Shown here piece by piece: positions 7,335 through 18,977 of a stretch of 64,000 nt of DNA; position 1 is the first letter of the stretch; the number at the start of each line of letters is the position of its first letter. Where the stretch lies: NCBI RefSeq assembly GCF_020524005.1, contig NZ_JAIVKK010000003.1:558001-622000 (forward strand), written 5' to 3'. A program made the translations under genes and the position numbers. This DNA is from Microbulbifer aggregans. GTDB lineage: Bacteria; Pseudomonadota; Gammaproteobacteria; Pseudomonadales; Cellvibrionaceae. The notes under the pieces were generated by a model, which was not told where the DNA came from, made no database searches, and saw only the letters and a program-made list of their open reading frames with translations.

Positions 7335-8444
7335 TCAGCGAAGATCTGACAGTGGGCTTTCGCCTTTCCACGGCGGCTCAAAACAGGCGGCCACTTGCGC
7401 CCCGGTTACGTCATCCAATACCGCCGGCTGCCATTTCGGGTCGCGGTCCTTATCGATCAACAGCGCGCGTACGCCTTCCTTAACCTGGCCGTTACCGCAC
7501 ATATTGACGGCCAGGGCCAGTTCCATACGCAACACATCGGCCAGCGACATATGCCGCGCGCGACGCAGCTGCTCCCACACGACCCCGGCCGTCAGCGGAC
7601 ATCCCGCCGCCAGGGTCCGGGCCGCACGCTGCAACCACGGATCATCGCCGCTGTAGTTGACGATGGCGTGATATACCTCAGGTAACGTCGCACCATCGGT
7701 GAGTTCCTGAATGACGTCGTAGTGCGTGCACAGGTTCGGCGCCGGCTGATCGCTGGCCGCCAATTCACGGGACTGAATGGCTTTGCTCACCAGCACGTGG
7801 TTGTGTTCCGAGTCTGCGCTGAAGTCGAGTTCGGCCAGCCCTGCCAACAGGTCATCCTTGCCGGAGGAAGGCAGCAGACGATCCGCCATGCCACAGTAAA
7901 GGGCGTCGGTGCCATTGAATTGAGCCCCAGTGAGGCCGAGGAACAGCCCTGTGCGGCCGGGCATACGATTCAGGAACCAGCTGCCACCCACGTCCGGGAA
8001 CAGGCCAATGGTGATTTCGGGCATGGCCATGCGGGTGGTTTCAGTAACGATACGGTGGCTGGCACCACTCATGATGCCGATGCCACCGCCCATGACAATA
8101 CCACTGCCCCAGACGATGATAGGTTTGGGGTAGGTGTGGATACGGTAGTCGAGGCGGTATTCGCGGGTGAAGAAGTCCTGCACGAACTGGCTGGCACCCT
8201 GCTCGCCATAGCTGCCGGATGCCTGGTGCAGCGCAACCACATCACCACCGGCGCACAGGGCCTTGCCGCCGGCGCCTTCGATCCAGATACAGGCGAGGCT
8301 GTCGTCCTGTTCCCACTCGGTAAGCTGGGCGGCCATGAGGTCGATCATGTCCAGGTTGAGGGCATTGAGGGCTTTGGGCAGATTCAGCGTCAATTTGCCG
8401 ATGGGGCCTTGGCGCTCGACGATGATTGGTGAGTCCTGGGTCAT
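7335..8444 (-). CDS. 3-hydroxyisobutyryl-CoA hydrolase (enoyl-CoA hydratase fold)
   Basis: A 369-residue crotonase-fold enzyme. It is longer than ordinary enoyl-CoA hydratases (about 260) and matches the 3-hydroxyisobutyryl-CoA hydrolase branch, which frees 3-hydroxyisobutyrate during valine catabolism. Diagnostic blocks are ALCAGGDVVAL near residue 63, the oxyanion-hole GGGIGIM and the AMPEITIGLFPDVGGSWFL stretch with the catalytic Glu and Asp. The frame runs 81 codons farther upstream into the repeat region, but the ATG at 8444 begins the conserved protein. It pairs functionally with the downstream mmsB. Confidence 0.9.
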   Translation of the reverse strand: MTQDSPIIVERQGPIGKLTLNLPKALNALNLDMIDLMAAQLTEWEQDDSLACIWIEGAGGKALCAGGDVVALHQASGSYGEQGASQFVQDFFTREYRLDYRIHTYPKPIIVWGSGIVMGGGIGIMSGASHRIVTETTRMAMPEITIGLFPDVGGSWFLNRMPGRTGLFLGLTGAQFNGTDALYCGMADRLLPSSGKDDLLAGLAELDFSADSEHNHVLVSKAIQSRELAASDQPAPNLCTHYDVIQELTDGATLPEVYHAIVNYSGDDPWLQRAARTLAAGCPLTAGVVWEQLRRARHMSLADVLRMELALAVNMCGNGQVKEGVRALLIDKDRDPKWQPAVLDDVTGAQVAACFEPPWKGESPLSDLR

Positions 8445-8592
8445 ACTGGGTCCCGGCTGTTTACTTATTTGGGACAAAGTTAAACATAGATGTGGTGAGG
8501 TGACATTACTTCCCTCTTTTAATTTGAAGCGTTTTCGCGGGACCTGTGCCCCGCAGTTCGTTCTTAAGCGGGCCCTGTGGCGGCAGAGCACC

Positions 8593-8682
8593 GGGTAAAG
8601 GTTTTCAAAACCGCTGTGAATACGTCCCTGTACGCTGCGTCGGCGCCGTCCATGGCGCCGACGCTTTTGAAAACCTTTACCC
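8593..8682. repeat. Composite hairpin repeat A
   Basis: An outer perfect 18-base inverted repeat at 8593-8610 and 8665-8682 encloses an inner 11-base inverted repeat at 8637-8647 and 8654-8664. The inner loop is GTCCAT, flanked by GGCGCC. A GTGAATACGTCCCTGTACG motif sits in the left half. From memory, intergenic elements with this kind of composition are widespread in marine gammaproteobacteria; no search was run. It lies between the hydrolase promoter side and ettA. Confidence 0.75.
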
Positions 8683-8770
8683 GCCACTCAGCCTTCACGT
8701 CCGACGACGAGCTTCGTAGCCTGTCAGCCTCGAACTTGCCAGAAACTACAAAGCATGAAGCGAAGGTGTT

Positions 8771-8870
8771 GCTAGTGGGGAAAGGTTGCGAGACCTTCTA
8801 AAACAGGGATGTTTTAGAAGAGCCCCCATGGATGGGTTCACGGCGTGTCTCGCAACCTTTTCCCACTAGC
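8771..8870. repeat. Composite hairpin repeat B
   Basis: Outer arms at 8771-8793 and 8848-8870 pair at 22 of 23 positions. Inside is a perfect 10-base hairpin (8795-8804 with 8811-8820), then a segment with CCCCATGGATGGGTTCACGG, the reverse-oriented counterpart of the motif in repeat A. Together, repeats A and B and about 130 bases around each fill the stretch 8445-9000, which has no convincing gene. Confidence 0.75.
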
Positions 8871-9000
8871 AGCGCCGCCACCAATCGCCCCAAAAACCAC
8901 AATAGGACTGCCCCAATCTCCCCAGATCAACAGCAGGTTGAAGTTTTCCAACAAACTGATAACTTGCGCGCAAATTCTGACCGACAGGAATCGAGCTCTA

Positions 9001-10665
9001 ATGGCTGAATACGTATACACAATGAACCGCGTGGGCAAAGTTGTTCCGCCCAAGCGCGAAATTCTGAAAGATATTTCCCTGTCCTTCTTCCCCGGCGCCA
9101 AAATCGGCGTACTGGGTCTGAACGGCGCCGGTAAGTCCACCCTACTGCGCATCATGGCCGGCGTCGATCAGGACTATAACGGTGAAGCTCGTGCCATGCC
9201 CGGCATCAAGGTCGGCTACCTGCCTCAGGAGCCCCAGCTGGATCCCGCCAAGACCGTGCGCGGCAACGTCGAAGACGGTGTACGTGAAGCCATCGACGCC
9301 CTCGCCGGCCTCGAACAGGTCTACGCCGACTACGCCGAGCCTGACGCCGACTTCGACGCCCTGGCCAAGAAACAGCAACAGTTCGAAGACGTCATCCAGG
9401 CCTGGGACGCCCACAACCTGGAACACCGCCTCGAAGTAGCCGCCGACGCCCTGCGCCTGCCGCCGTGGGACGCGGACGTCAACAACCTGTCCGGTGGTGA
9501 AAAGCGCCGTGTGGCACTGTGCCGCCTGCTGCTATCCCGCCCCGACATGCTGCTGCTCGACGAACCGACCAACCACCTGGACGCCGAATCCGTATTCTGG
9601 CTCGAACGCTTCCTGCACGACTTCGACGGCACCGTGGTAGCCATTACCCACGACCGCTACTTCCTCGACAACGTCGCCGGCTGGATTCTGGAACTGGACC
9701 GCGGCCACGGTATTCCCTGGGAAGGTAACTACACCACCTGGCTGGAACAGAAAGAGAAGCGCCTGGAGCAGGAACAGAAAGGCGAGCAGGCTCGCGCCAA
9801 GGCCATGCAGAAAGAACTGGAATGGGCCCGCCAGAACCCCAAAGGCCGCCAGTCCAAGAACAAGGCCCGTCTGTCCCGCCTGGAAGAAATGCAGTCACAG
9901 GAATTCCAGGCCCGTAACGAGACCAACGAAATCTACATTCCACCGGGCGAGCGCCTCGGTGACAATGTGATCGAGCTGAACCATGTGAGCAAGGCGTTCG
10001 GCGATCGCGTGCTGATCGACGATCTGTCATTCCGCGTGCCCAAAGGCGCCATCGTCGGCATCGTCGGTGGTAACGGTGCGGGTAAATCCACCCTGTTCCG
10101 CATGATCAACGGTAAAGAACAGCCGGACTCCGGCGAGATCAAGATCGGTGAAACCGTGCATATCGCCAGCGTCGATCAGAGCCGTGAAAACCTCGACGAC
10201 AACAAGACCGTGTGGGAATGCATCTCAGACGGCCAGGACATCCTGAAGATCAACAACTACGAAGTGGGCTCGCGCAACTATATCGGCCGTTTCAACTTCA
10301 AGGGCAGTGATCAGCAGAAGCGCGTGGGCGAGCTTTCCGGTGGTGAGCGCGGTCGCCTGCACCTGGCCTATACCCTGAAACAGGGCGCCAACGTACTGTT
10401 GCTGGACGAACCGTCCAACGACCTCGATATCGAAACCCTGCGCGCCCTGGAAGAAGCCCTGCTGAGCTTCCCCGGCTGCGCGATGGTAATTTCGCACGAT
10501 CGCTGGTTCCTGGACCGGGTAGCGACCCACATCCTGGCCTACGAGGGTGACAGCAACGTAGTGTTCTTCGAAGGCAACTACACCGAGTACCACGAAGATT
10601 TCGTGGCGCGTAACGGTGAGAATGCCACCCCACACCGCATGCAGTACAAGAAGCTCAAGACCTGA
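9001..10665 (+). CDS. ettA: Energy-dependent translational throttle protein EttA
   Basis: A 554-residue ABC-F protein with two nucleotide-binding domains and no membrane part. It acts at the ribosomal E site and couples translation to ATP level. Walker A motifs are GLNGAGKST (near 39) and GGNGAGKST (near 356). Signature motifs are LSGGEKRR and LSGGERGR, and the Walker B plus switch regions read LLLDEPTNHLD and LLLDEPSNDLD. The EttA arm and the linker with NPKGRQSKNKARLSR follow the first domain. The N-terminus MAEYVYTMNRVGKVVPPKREIL is that of EttA, which fixes the ATG at 9001. The frame is open 52 codons farther up into the repeat region. Confidence 0.97.
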   Translation: MAEYVYTMNRVGKVVPPKREILKDISLSFFPGAKIGVLGLNGAGKSTLLRIMAGVDQDYNGEARAMPGIKVGYLPQEPQLDPAKTVRGNVEDGVREAIDALAGLEQVYADYAEPDADFDALAKKQQQFEDVIQAWDAHNLEHRLEVAADALRLPPWDADVNNLSGGEKRRVALCRLLLSRPDMLLLDEPTNHLDAESVFWLERFLHDFDGTVVAITHDRYFLDNVAGWILELDRGHGIPWEGNYTTWLEQKEKRLEQEQKGEQARAKAMQKELEWARQNPKGRQSKNKARLSRLEEMQSQEFQARNETNEIYIPPGERLGDNVIELNHVSKAFGDRVLIDDLSFRVPKGAIVGIVGGNGAGKSTLFRMINGKEQPDSGEIKIGETVHIASVDQSRENLDDNKTVWECISDGQDILKINNYEVGSRNYIGRFNFKGSDQQKRVGELSGGERGRLHLAYTLKQGANVLLLDEPSNDLDIETLRALEEALLSFPGCAMVISHDRWFLDRVATHILAYEGDSNVVFFEGNYTEYHEDFVARNGENATPHRMQYKKLKT

Positions 10666-10681
10666 TCGGTCTAAGCCCCCA

Positions 10682-10709
10682 AAGCCCGCAATTATTGCGG
10701 GCTTTTTTG
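10682..10709 (+). terminator. Terminator of ettA
   Basis: AAGCCCGCAA and TTGCGGGCTT form a perfect stem with a short loop, followed by a TTTTTT run, 16 bases after the ettA stop. Confidence 0.9.
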
Positions 10710-10810
10710 TATCTGCTATTTCACCACGGTATGCACGAGTGGAAATATTGCCGGCACTCAACAGTTTGAGTAGTGTTTGATCCCATACCAACGCTAACAA
10801 AGATCACATC

Positions 10811-12682
10811 ATGACGCTTTCAACCGGGGCGCGGTTGCCGCTCTTTCGCCATGTTGTCGCGAACTCTCTTGCCATTCTAGCCTTAATGACCATTTGTGAA
10901 TGGTTGATTACAACGTGGTTACCTCAAGAAAAGCTACCGCTCGGCTCGATCTTACGCGTGCTGTTGGCCACATCCGCAGTTGGTGTCATCAGCTACCTGC
11001 TGTATCGCAAACAACAACACCACACTAGCCAATTAATGGCGCAATTAGCCCACAGCGAGAGTGTTAATCAGGAATACCAGCAGCAACTCAGCGAGCATGA
11101 AGCTACAGAGCGCGCCCTATCCAACCAACTACAATTTCTGCAGGTACTGATTGACGCCATTCCCGCACCTATTTTTTACAAGGATGCAGAAGGTATTTAC
11201 AGCGGATGTAATCGCGCGTTTGAAGCCTTTTTGGGTAAACCCCGGGAGGAAATTGTTGGGCGTTCAGTTTACGGCGTATCTCCCGGCCCCCAGGCACGGG
11301 TTTATCACGAGAAGGATATGGAGCTGATGCATCAGCGAGGACATCAGGTTTATGAATCTTCCGTAGTCTATGCCGACGGTACACTACACGACGTCATCTT
11401 TAATAAAGCAGCCTACGAGACAAAAGATGGCCAGCTGGGTGGCCTGATCGGGGTAATCCTCGATATCACGGAGCGCAAGGCGCTGGAGCGGGAGCTGGTT
11501 CAGGCAAAAGAAAGAGCCGAATTTTTCAGCCGCTCGAAAACCCAGTTCCTGACGAATATGAGCCATGAAATTCGCACACCGCTCAATGCCATCGTCGGCT
11601 TTAGTCAGGTGCTACTCAACCGCAGCGGAACGATTGAACTACCACACGACTTCCGGGATTTTCTTGAAAAGATCACCATCAGTGGCCAGGGGCTGGCGAT
11701 ACTGGTCAACGACGTACTCGATATATCCCGGATCGAGGCGGGAAAAATAGAGGCGGTCGATGAGGATTTTAATTTACGCAGAATGCTTAAGAGTATTCTG
11801 GTGTCCTGCGAACCTCAGGCATTCGCCAAAAAAATCAAATTCAACTGTGATATTGATCCGCGCCTGCCTGACTTCATTCGTATGGATCGGGGTAAGCTTT
11901 CGCAAATCCTGATCAACCTGATTGGCAACGCGATAAAGTTTTCTCCAACCGATACGGTTGTCGAACTCAAGTTTCACAAGCTGGAAAACAACCAGTTTCG
12001 TCTTGATGTAATGGATTATGGTATTGGTATTCCGCCTGAACAGCAGGCCATTGTCTTCGAGCCTTTCGAGCAAGTGGACAAGTCTCATGACGGACAATCC
12101 CGAGGTACCGGCCTGGGACTACCCATAGCCCGCAGCCTGGTGGAATTGCTCGGGGGTAAAATAGGCCTGGAAAGTACGAAAAATACCGGCACACGTTTCA
12201 CAGTGATATTGCCTTTGCAACAAGGAGCGTCGGACGATCACTTTTCCGTAGACAACAGCGACTCCCTTTCTACAGGCACTGTACGAAAAGGGCTCAAGAT
12301 ACTTATTTTTGAAGACAACGCCGTCAACCAGGCTTTGATGCAGGCATTCTGCGACGATCTGGGAGCTCACGCGAGCTTCGTAACTGATGGCCATACAGGC
12401 CTTCAAAAAGCCCTCCAAATACAGCCTGACATCATTTTTATGGATATACAGCTTCCCGGCCTCGATGGCATAGAGGCCACACAAAAAATTCGTCAAATGC
12501 GACAAATTTGCAATATCCCAGTCATTGGCCTGTCCGCAGCCGCATTTACTGAGCAAAAGAATGCGGCGCTAAGTGCAGGCATGAACGACTACCTGGCAAA
12601 GCCTGTTGCATTTCCACAACTGATTTCTGCGATCAATAAGAACCTGAACTTCCCCCGCCCTGTTTGTTTCCAGCGCAGCTGA
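10811..12682 (+). CDS. Hybrid sensor histidine kinase with PAS and receiver domains
   Basis: A 623-residue membrane sensor kinase. Two membrane segments (about 14-36 and 47-65) bracket a very short periplasmic loop, followed by a coiled coil (70-105) and a PAS domain (108-225, ending DITERK). The HisKA phospho-acceptor is H252 in MSHEIRTPLNA. The ATPase domain has N373 in NLIGNAIKFS, then DYGIGIP and GTGLGLPIA. A C-terminal receiver domain has the acidic pair ED at 501-502 and phospho-Asp D545. No HPt domain or partner regulator is encoded next to it. The signal sensed is unknown; the tiny periplasmic loop suggests membrane or cytoplasmic input through PAS. Confidence 0.93.
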   Translation: MTLSTGARLPLFRHVVANSLAILALMTICEWLITTWLPQEKLPLGSILRVLLATSAVGVISYLLYRKQQHHTSQLMAQLAHSESVNQEYQQQLSEHEATERALSNQLQFLQVLIDAIPAPIFYKDAEGIYSGCNRAFEAFLGKPREEIVGRSVYGVSPGPQARVYHEKDMELMHQRGHQVYESSVVYADGTLHDVIFNKAAYETKDGQLGGLIGVILDITERKALERELVQAKERAEFFSRSKTQFLTNMSHEIRTPLNAIVGFSQVLLNRSGTIELPHDFRDFLEKITISGQGLAILVNDVLDISRIEAGKIEAVDEDFNLRRMLKSILVSCEPQAFAKKIKFNCDIDPRLPDFIRMDRGKLSQILINLIGNAIKFSPTDTVVELKFHKLENNQFRLDVMDYGIGIPPEQQAIVFEPFEQVDKSHDGQSRGTGLGLPIARSLVELLGGKIGLESTKNTGTRFTVILPLQQGASDDHFSVDNSDSLSTGTVRKGLKILIFEDNAVNQALMQAFCDDLGAHASFVTDGHTGLQKALQIQPDIIFMDIQLPGLDGIEATQKIRQMRQICNIPVIGLSAAAFTEQKNAALSAGMNDYLAKPVAFPQLISAINKNLNFPRPVCFQRS

Positions 12683-12764
12683 GGGTCTGCATCAACCCGC
12701 GGATCCCGCTGGCATTACCTTATTGATGTTTGATTCAACCCTGCACATATTTTCCAGAACCAAT

Positions 12765-12792
12765 AAAAAAGCCCCGATCAAATGATCGGGGC
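12765..12792 (-). terminator. Terminator of the Oar-like TonB receptor
   Basis: On the minus strand, GCCCCGATCA and TGATCGGGGC form a perfect 10-base stem with a 2-base gap, followed by six T. It lies about 80 bases beyond the receptor stop. Confidence 0.88.
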
Positions 12793-12871
12793 CTGGTAAG
12801 CGCCAGCCGCTTAGAAAGGCCCCCTGGGAAGGGAGCCGTTCAGGCAACTGTATTTGCCAGTTTATGGCTTA

Positions 12872-15800
12872 TTAGAAGTTCAGGGTCGCAGTCAGCATTG
12901 CATAACGCGGTGTCTGGTATGCGAGCGGCACTTTATAGGTATTGCTCACAGTGTAAGGACCATCTTCAGAAGTAACATCCAGCTGGGTAGCCTTCTGCTC
13001 GTCCAGAACGTTAAACACCTGCAGGCTCAGGGTCAGCTTGTCGTCAAGCATCGCCGGAACATAGGTCAAGCCCAGGTCCAGGTTACGAGTCCAAGGAGTA
13101 CGCTCTTTACCCGGCTCGGCCACGCTGCCGAAGCAAGTGTGGTAGCTAGGACCGTAACCCACCGGATCCGCCGCATCGCTCGCTTCGTCGATGGTGCCAT
13201 CCGGGTTGTAAAGACCCAGACAGCTAACCGGCATACCAGACTTGATGCTCATGTTGGCGCCAATCATCAGTTCCTCGGTCAGCGCGTAGCTGCCGCGGAG
13301 TTTCAGCTGATGACGACGGTCGTTGGCCAGGTAGCCATCGGAGAACGCCATGATCTCCGCCACGTCCCAGTCCTGGGTCTTGGAGATATTATCCTGACCA
13401 AACTCGGACTTAACCTGGCCTTCGTTGTTACCCTGCAGCTTGCTGTAGGTGTAGTCGACGCGAGCTTCCCACTTGCCGTCGAACGGGCGCTCCAGGAACA
13501 GGTCAACCGCGGTGTACTCACGCTTCAGGTCAGGCATGCCCCAGTCGTCAGCACTCATGGTCACGTCATGGTATTGACCATTCGGAGTACCATCTGCGTC
13601 GATGCTCTGCAGGCTGATGGTGTTGGTACCGCCCGGGTTGAACATGTAGCAGTAAGCCACCGCAGCGCGTTCGCCAGCCTCATTTTCGGTCAGGTATTTA
13701 CCGCCGCTATAAGCGTACGGGGTAAAGCCTGATTTCTCCATGAGGGTATAGGGGTCACACACATCATCAATGGAAGATTTCAGGTCGCGGAAGGTGAACT
13801 TGGCACCAAAGTTCCACTCTTCACCCAGGGTCTTCTCGAAACCAGCCAGGTATTCATCCTGATACATGTTTTCCAGATCAGACGGCGCGAAGGACTTCGG
13901 ATCCACCGGATCGCCGTATTCTCCGTTGGAAGATACCGGGCCCGGGCTCAGGTGTTCATCAACGATCGGGGAACCATCCGCGTTAATACCGGAGTAGGTG
14001 TAGTAATCGCGGGTGTAAGTAGAAGCCGAGGCGCCACGGATGGCGACGTTGTTCGGCATGGCCAGGTAGTAGCGGCCAGCATTGGCGAATACTTTCAGAG
14101 AAGAATCGCCCATTACGTCCCAGGATACGCCCAGGCGCGGCGCCCACTGGTCGTCAGACTCGAGGTAAGCTTTGCCTACGTTGTTGTAGTTGGTGAACTT
14201 GTCGTTACGCAGACCAAGTGACAGCAGAACATCATCGGTAACCTGCCAGCGGTCTTCGATGTAGTAGGCATCCTGCTCCAGCTTCATGCTGGTGGCATCT
14301 TTGTAATACAGCTGGTAGGCGTAGTAGCCATCACCGCCCGGAGCCGCAACGTTCAGGGTGGAACTGATCGGAGCATTCGGGTCTGAAGCAATGAGGTAAA
14401 CCCAGCGGTCGGTAATGTATTCAGTACCTTCGTTTACGGCCTCGAACTCCATATTGTCGATACCGAACGTCAGGGTGTGATCACCCAGCACCCACTCAAG
14501 GTTTACACGAAGACCGTCAGTGGTATCTTCCGCGTCGCGCTGGGAGTAGCCACCGGCAAGGCCTTCGATTGGAGTACCGCCGTTAAGCGCCGGATTCTGA
14601 TAACCCGCATAAGTGATGTACGGAGAAGTCACGTCACCGGATGGCTTATCGTAGTAGCTGAAATCACCATGGCCATACATGGCATTCAGCGTCAGGTTGT
14701 CGGTCAGGAAGCCGGTGTAGTTTACGATGGAGAACTTGCTCTCGTGACCTTCGTCATTCGGTGAAGCATCCAGTCGCTCACCGCGCGTACCGGTCTCAAC
14801 GTCGTAGGCGTTGTAACTGCCGCTGTAGTCCTCTTTTTCACTCATATAAGTGAATTCGAGGAGATGGCCGTCGGTGATGTTCCAGTCCAGCTTGGCGTAG
14901 AGTTTATTGGTATCTTCTTCACCATTGGCAACACGCGGGTTTTGCAGCGCGTTGGGCGAATTCTGGATGTCTGTGATTTCGCTTTCGTAGGACAGGAAGC
15001 CGTACAGCTTGTCCTGGATAATCGGACCGCTGACATAAGCACTGTAGGTGGTGCTCAGGGCATAGTCGTCATCCTTACGCTCGTAGAGCTGGCCAGCAAG
15101 CTCAGGGTCGGTATAACCATAACCTTCCGGCAGTTCCATATTCTGGAAATGGCCTTTGGTACCGGTCGAACGCAGTGCTTTCGGCTGGTAGGCAACCTGA
15201 GTACCGTAACGTACTTCATCGTCACCACGCGCGCCCACCTGGTTGATTACACCACCAGAAGAACGGCCGTACTTGGCTCCGTAGCCGCCAGTATAAGTTT
15301 CCTGCTGATTGATAGCGCCAAAAGGCAGACCAAAGCCGCCCAGGTTGGACAGCGGATCATTCGCCAGGAAGCCGTTGATGTAATAGGCGTTTTCGGAGAT
15401 ACCCGCACCACCGAAAGAAACCATGTCGCCGAAGTAACCTGAAGCACCGCCATTAACGCCCGGAGCCAGCAGTGCGATATCTTCTGCGGAGCGGCCAATC
15501 GGCATACGCTGCAGATCTTCAGCGGTAATTACTACGCGAGTGTCGGTGGAGCTTACGTCGATATCGGGCAGACCAGCCTGACCAACAACTTCCACCATTT
15601 CCAACATGGAGTCTACGAAAGATACGTCGCTACCAGCACCAACAAGTACCGGTACGTTGCGCATACCAACCGTTTCGTCACCCTGCTTTGCAGTTACCAC
15701 GTAATCGCCCACCGGCAGCGAGCCGATGTTATAACGACCGGACTCATCTACGGTCACAGTACGGGTGAAGCCACTTTTGCTCTTGATTACAACGGTAGCG

Positions 15801-15958
15801 CCTTCCGGTGCATTACCATAAATAGAACCCGTCGTGCTTTGCGCATATACCCCACCCGCAATACACATACCAAGCGCAACGCTCAACGCAGAACGCACGA
15901 ACTTGGACTTCGCTTTAGCGTTCACGTTCTCGCCAACAGACTGTTTGGATTTACTCAT
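12872..15958 (-). CDS. Oar-like TonB-dependent receptor with carboxypeptidase-regulatory-like N-domain
   Basis: A 1028-residue outer-membrane receptor. An extended signal peptide (cleavage near VYAQS, residue 40) is followed by a carboxypeptidase-regulatory-like beta sandwich (about 42-115). Next come the plug (about 125-250, with LPDIDVSS and the plug-typical YYINGF) and a large barrel ending in a terminal phenylalanine (TATLNF). The architecture is that of Oar/CarbReg-type receptors, often linked to import of large peptides or oligosaccharides. The start has GAGAGGA upstream. It is monocistronic with its own terminator. No substrate genes adjoin it, so the ligand is unknown. Confidence 0.9.
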   Translation of the reverse strand: MSKSKQSVGENVNAKAKSKFVRSALSVALGMCIAGGVYAQSTTGSIYGNAPEGATVVIKSKSGFTRTVTVDESGRYNIGSLPVGDYVVTAKQGDETVGMRNVPVLVGAGSDVSFVDSMLEMVEVVGQAGLPDIDVSSTDTRVVITAEDLQRMPIGRSAEDIALLAPGVNGGASGYFGDMVSFGGAGISENAYYINGFLANDPLSNLGGFGLPFGAINQQETYTGGYGAKYGRSSGGVINQVGARGDDEVRYGTQVAYQPKALRSTGTKGHFQNMELPEGYGYTDPELAGQLYERKDDDYALSTTYSAYVSGPIIQDKLYGFLSYESEITDIQNSPNALQNPRVANGEEDTNKLYAKLDWNITDGHLLEFTYMSEKEDYSGSYNAYDVETGTRGERLDASPNDEGHESKFSIVNYTGFLTDNLTLNAMYGHGDFSYYDKPSGDVTSPYITYAGYQNPALNGGTPIEGLAGGYSQRDAEDTTDGLRVNLEWVLGDHTLTFGIDNMEFEAVNEGTEYITDRWVYLIASDPNAPISSTLNVAAPGGDGYYAYQLYYKDATSMKLEQDAYYIEDRWQVTDDVLLSLGLRNDKFTNYNNVGKAYLESDDQWAPRLGVSWDVMGDSSLKVFANAGRYYLAMPNNVAIRGASASTYTRDYYTYSGINADGSPIVDEHLSPGPVSSNGEYGDPVDPKSFAPSDLENMYQDEYLAGFEKTLGEEWNFGAKFTFRDLKSSIDDVCDPYTLMEKSGFTPYAYSGGKYLTENEAGERAAVAYCYMFNPGGTNTISLQSIDADGTPNGQYHDVTMSADDWGMPDLKREYTAVDLFLERPFDGKWEARVDYTYSKLQGNNEGQVKSEFGQDNISKTQDWDVAEIMAFSDGYLANDRRHQLKLRGSYALTEELMIGANMSIKSGMPVSCLGLYNPDGTIDEASDAADPVGYGPSYHTCFGSVAEPGKERTPWTRNLDLGLTYVPAMLDDKLTLSLQVFNVLDEQKATQLDVTSEDGPYTVSNTYKVPLAYQTPRYAMLTATLNF

Positions 15959-16137
15959 GTAATCCTCTCGTTGAATTATTATGGGTGGCCTTTACAGGCC
16001 CTTTCCTTCTGTCGCATGAAGAAGGCTCCCCAAAGCCATCTTCTGCCCAACACAAAGAACTGACGTACAAACTCCCCCACTACCTCAATTCAGCCCCTGA
16101 TCCGACATTACTGACAAAACTCCCCTCAATCAGTTGG

Positions 16138-16156
16138 TCGCACCGTTATGGTGCGA
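16138..16156 (-). promoter_or_regulatory. Operator-like palindrome upstream of the TonB receptor
   Basis: TCGCACC and GGTGCGA form perfect 7-base arms around a 5-base spacer, 180 bases before the receptor ATG. Its size suits a dimeric repressor, but it could be a hairpin in the leader; no regulator can be named. Confidence 0.4.
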
Positions 16157-16502
16157 GAAAAATCGAAAAAAACCTGATATTTCAAGGAACTACAAGCTGT
16201 CTAAACTAAAAATGCATCACTTTCGATCGCAGAGTGAATTTTTGCCCCAACCTGGAACGGAAAGAAGACAAATAACAAGGAGTCACAAAAGGCACGACAT
16301 CCAACCTAAAAAATCGTTAAAAAGGAGATGTTTTTTTTGAATTACACAAATAGAGAGAATATATTCGCTTTTTAAAAAAAAGGTAAAACAGGTGCATCCA
16401 AAATGCGTGTGCAGCCTTAAAAAGCCCTTAATCATCACTTTGCTATGGAATTACCGGCTTCAGGGCCCGCCGCCCGATAGGCAGAATAAGAATTTTCAAA
16501 AC

Positions 16503-16534
16503 AAAAAAGGGCGACCCGAGGGCCGCCCTTTTTT
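16503..16534 (-). terminator. Terminator of katG
   Basis: The stem AAAAAAGGGCG with CGCCCTTTTTT lies about 50-80 bases beyond the katG stop, with T runs on both strands, so it works as an intrinsic terminator in either direction. Confidence 0.9.
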
Positions 16535-16583
16535 ATTTGCCGCAATTTAGTTGCAGCGATTAACCATCCTGTGAAGGATCGGA

Positions 16584-18821
<2,238 letters not shown>

Positions 18822-18909
18822 TCATCAATCGGACAAGAGAATCCTATAGGGTCACGCAATCACGTTGAAATTAGACGTTATTATCAGCCTTATTAATATC
18901 TACTATCTG

Positions 18910-18924
18910 ATAGAAAAGTTCTAT
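18910..18924 (-). promoter_or_regulatory. Possible OxyR element upstream of katG
   Basis: ATAG, seven bases, then CTAT matches one half of the OxyR recognition pattern (ATAG-N7-CTAT). A second half at the expected spacing is not seen. The position, about 117 bases before the katG ATG, suits a peroxide-responsive promoter. Confidence 0.4.
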
Positions 18925-18977
18925 AGCCTGGCAGTATCAGCCTTATAGCGAGCGGCAATCCGTTGGATAGAAAACAA

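Larger units (their letters stand above)
15959..16583. other. Long AT-rich leader region between receptor and katG
   Basis: About 620 bases without a convincing gene. It holds the receptor promoter, the palindrome at 16138-16156 and the katG terminator at 16503-16534. The stretch 16160-16440 is markedly AT-rich, with poly-A and poly-T runs. Short open frames here lack ribosome sites and coding character. Confidence 0.6.
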
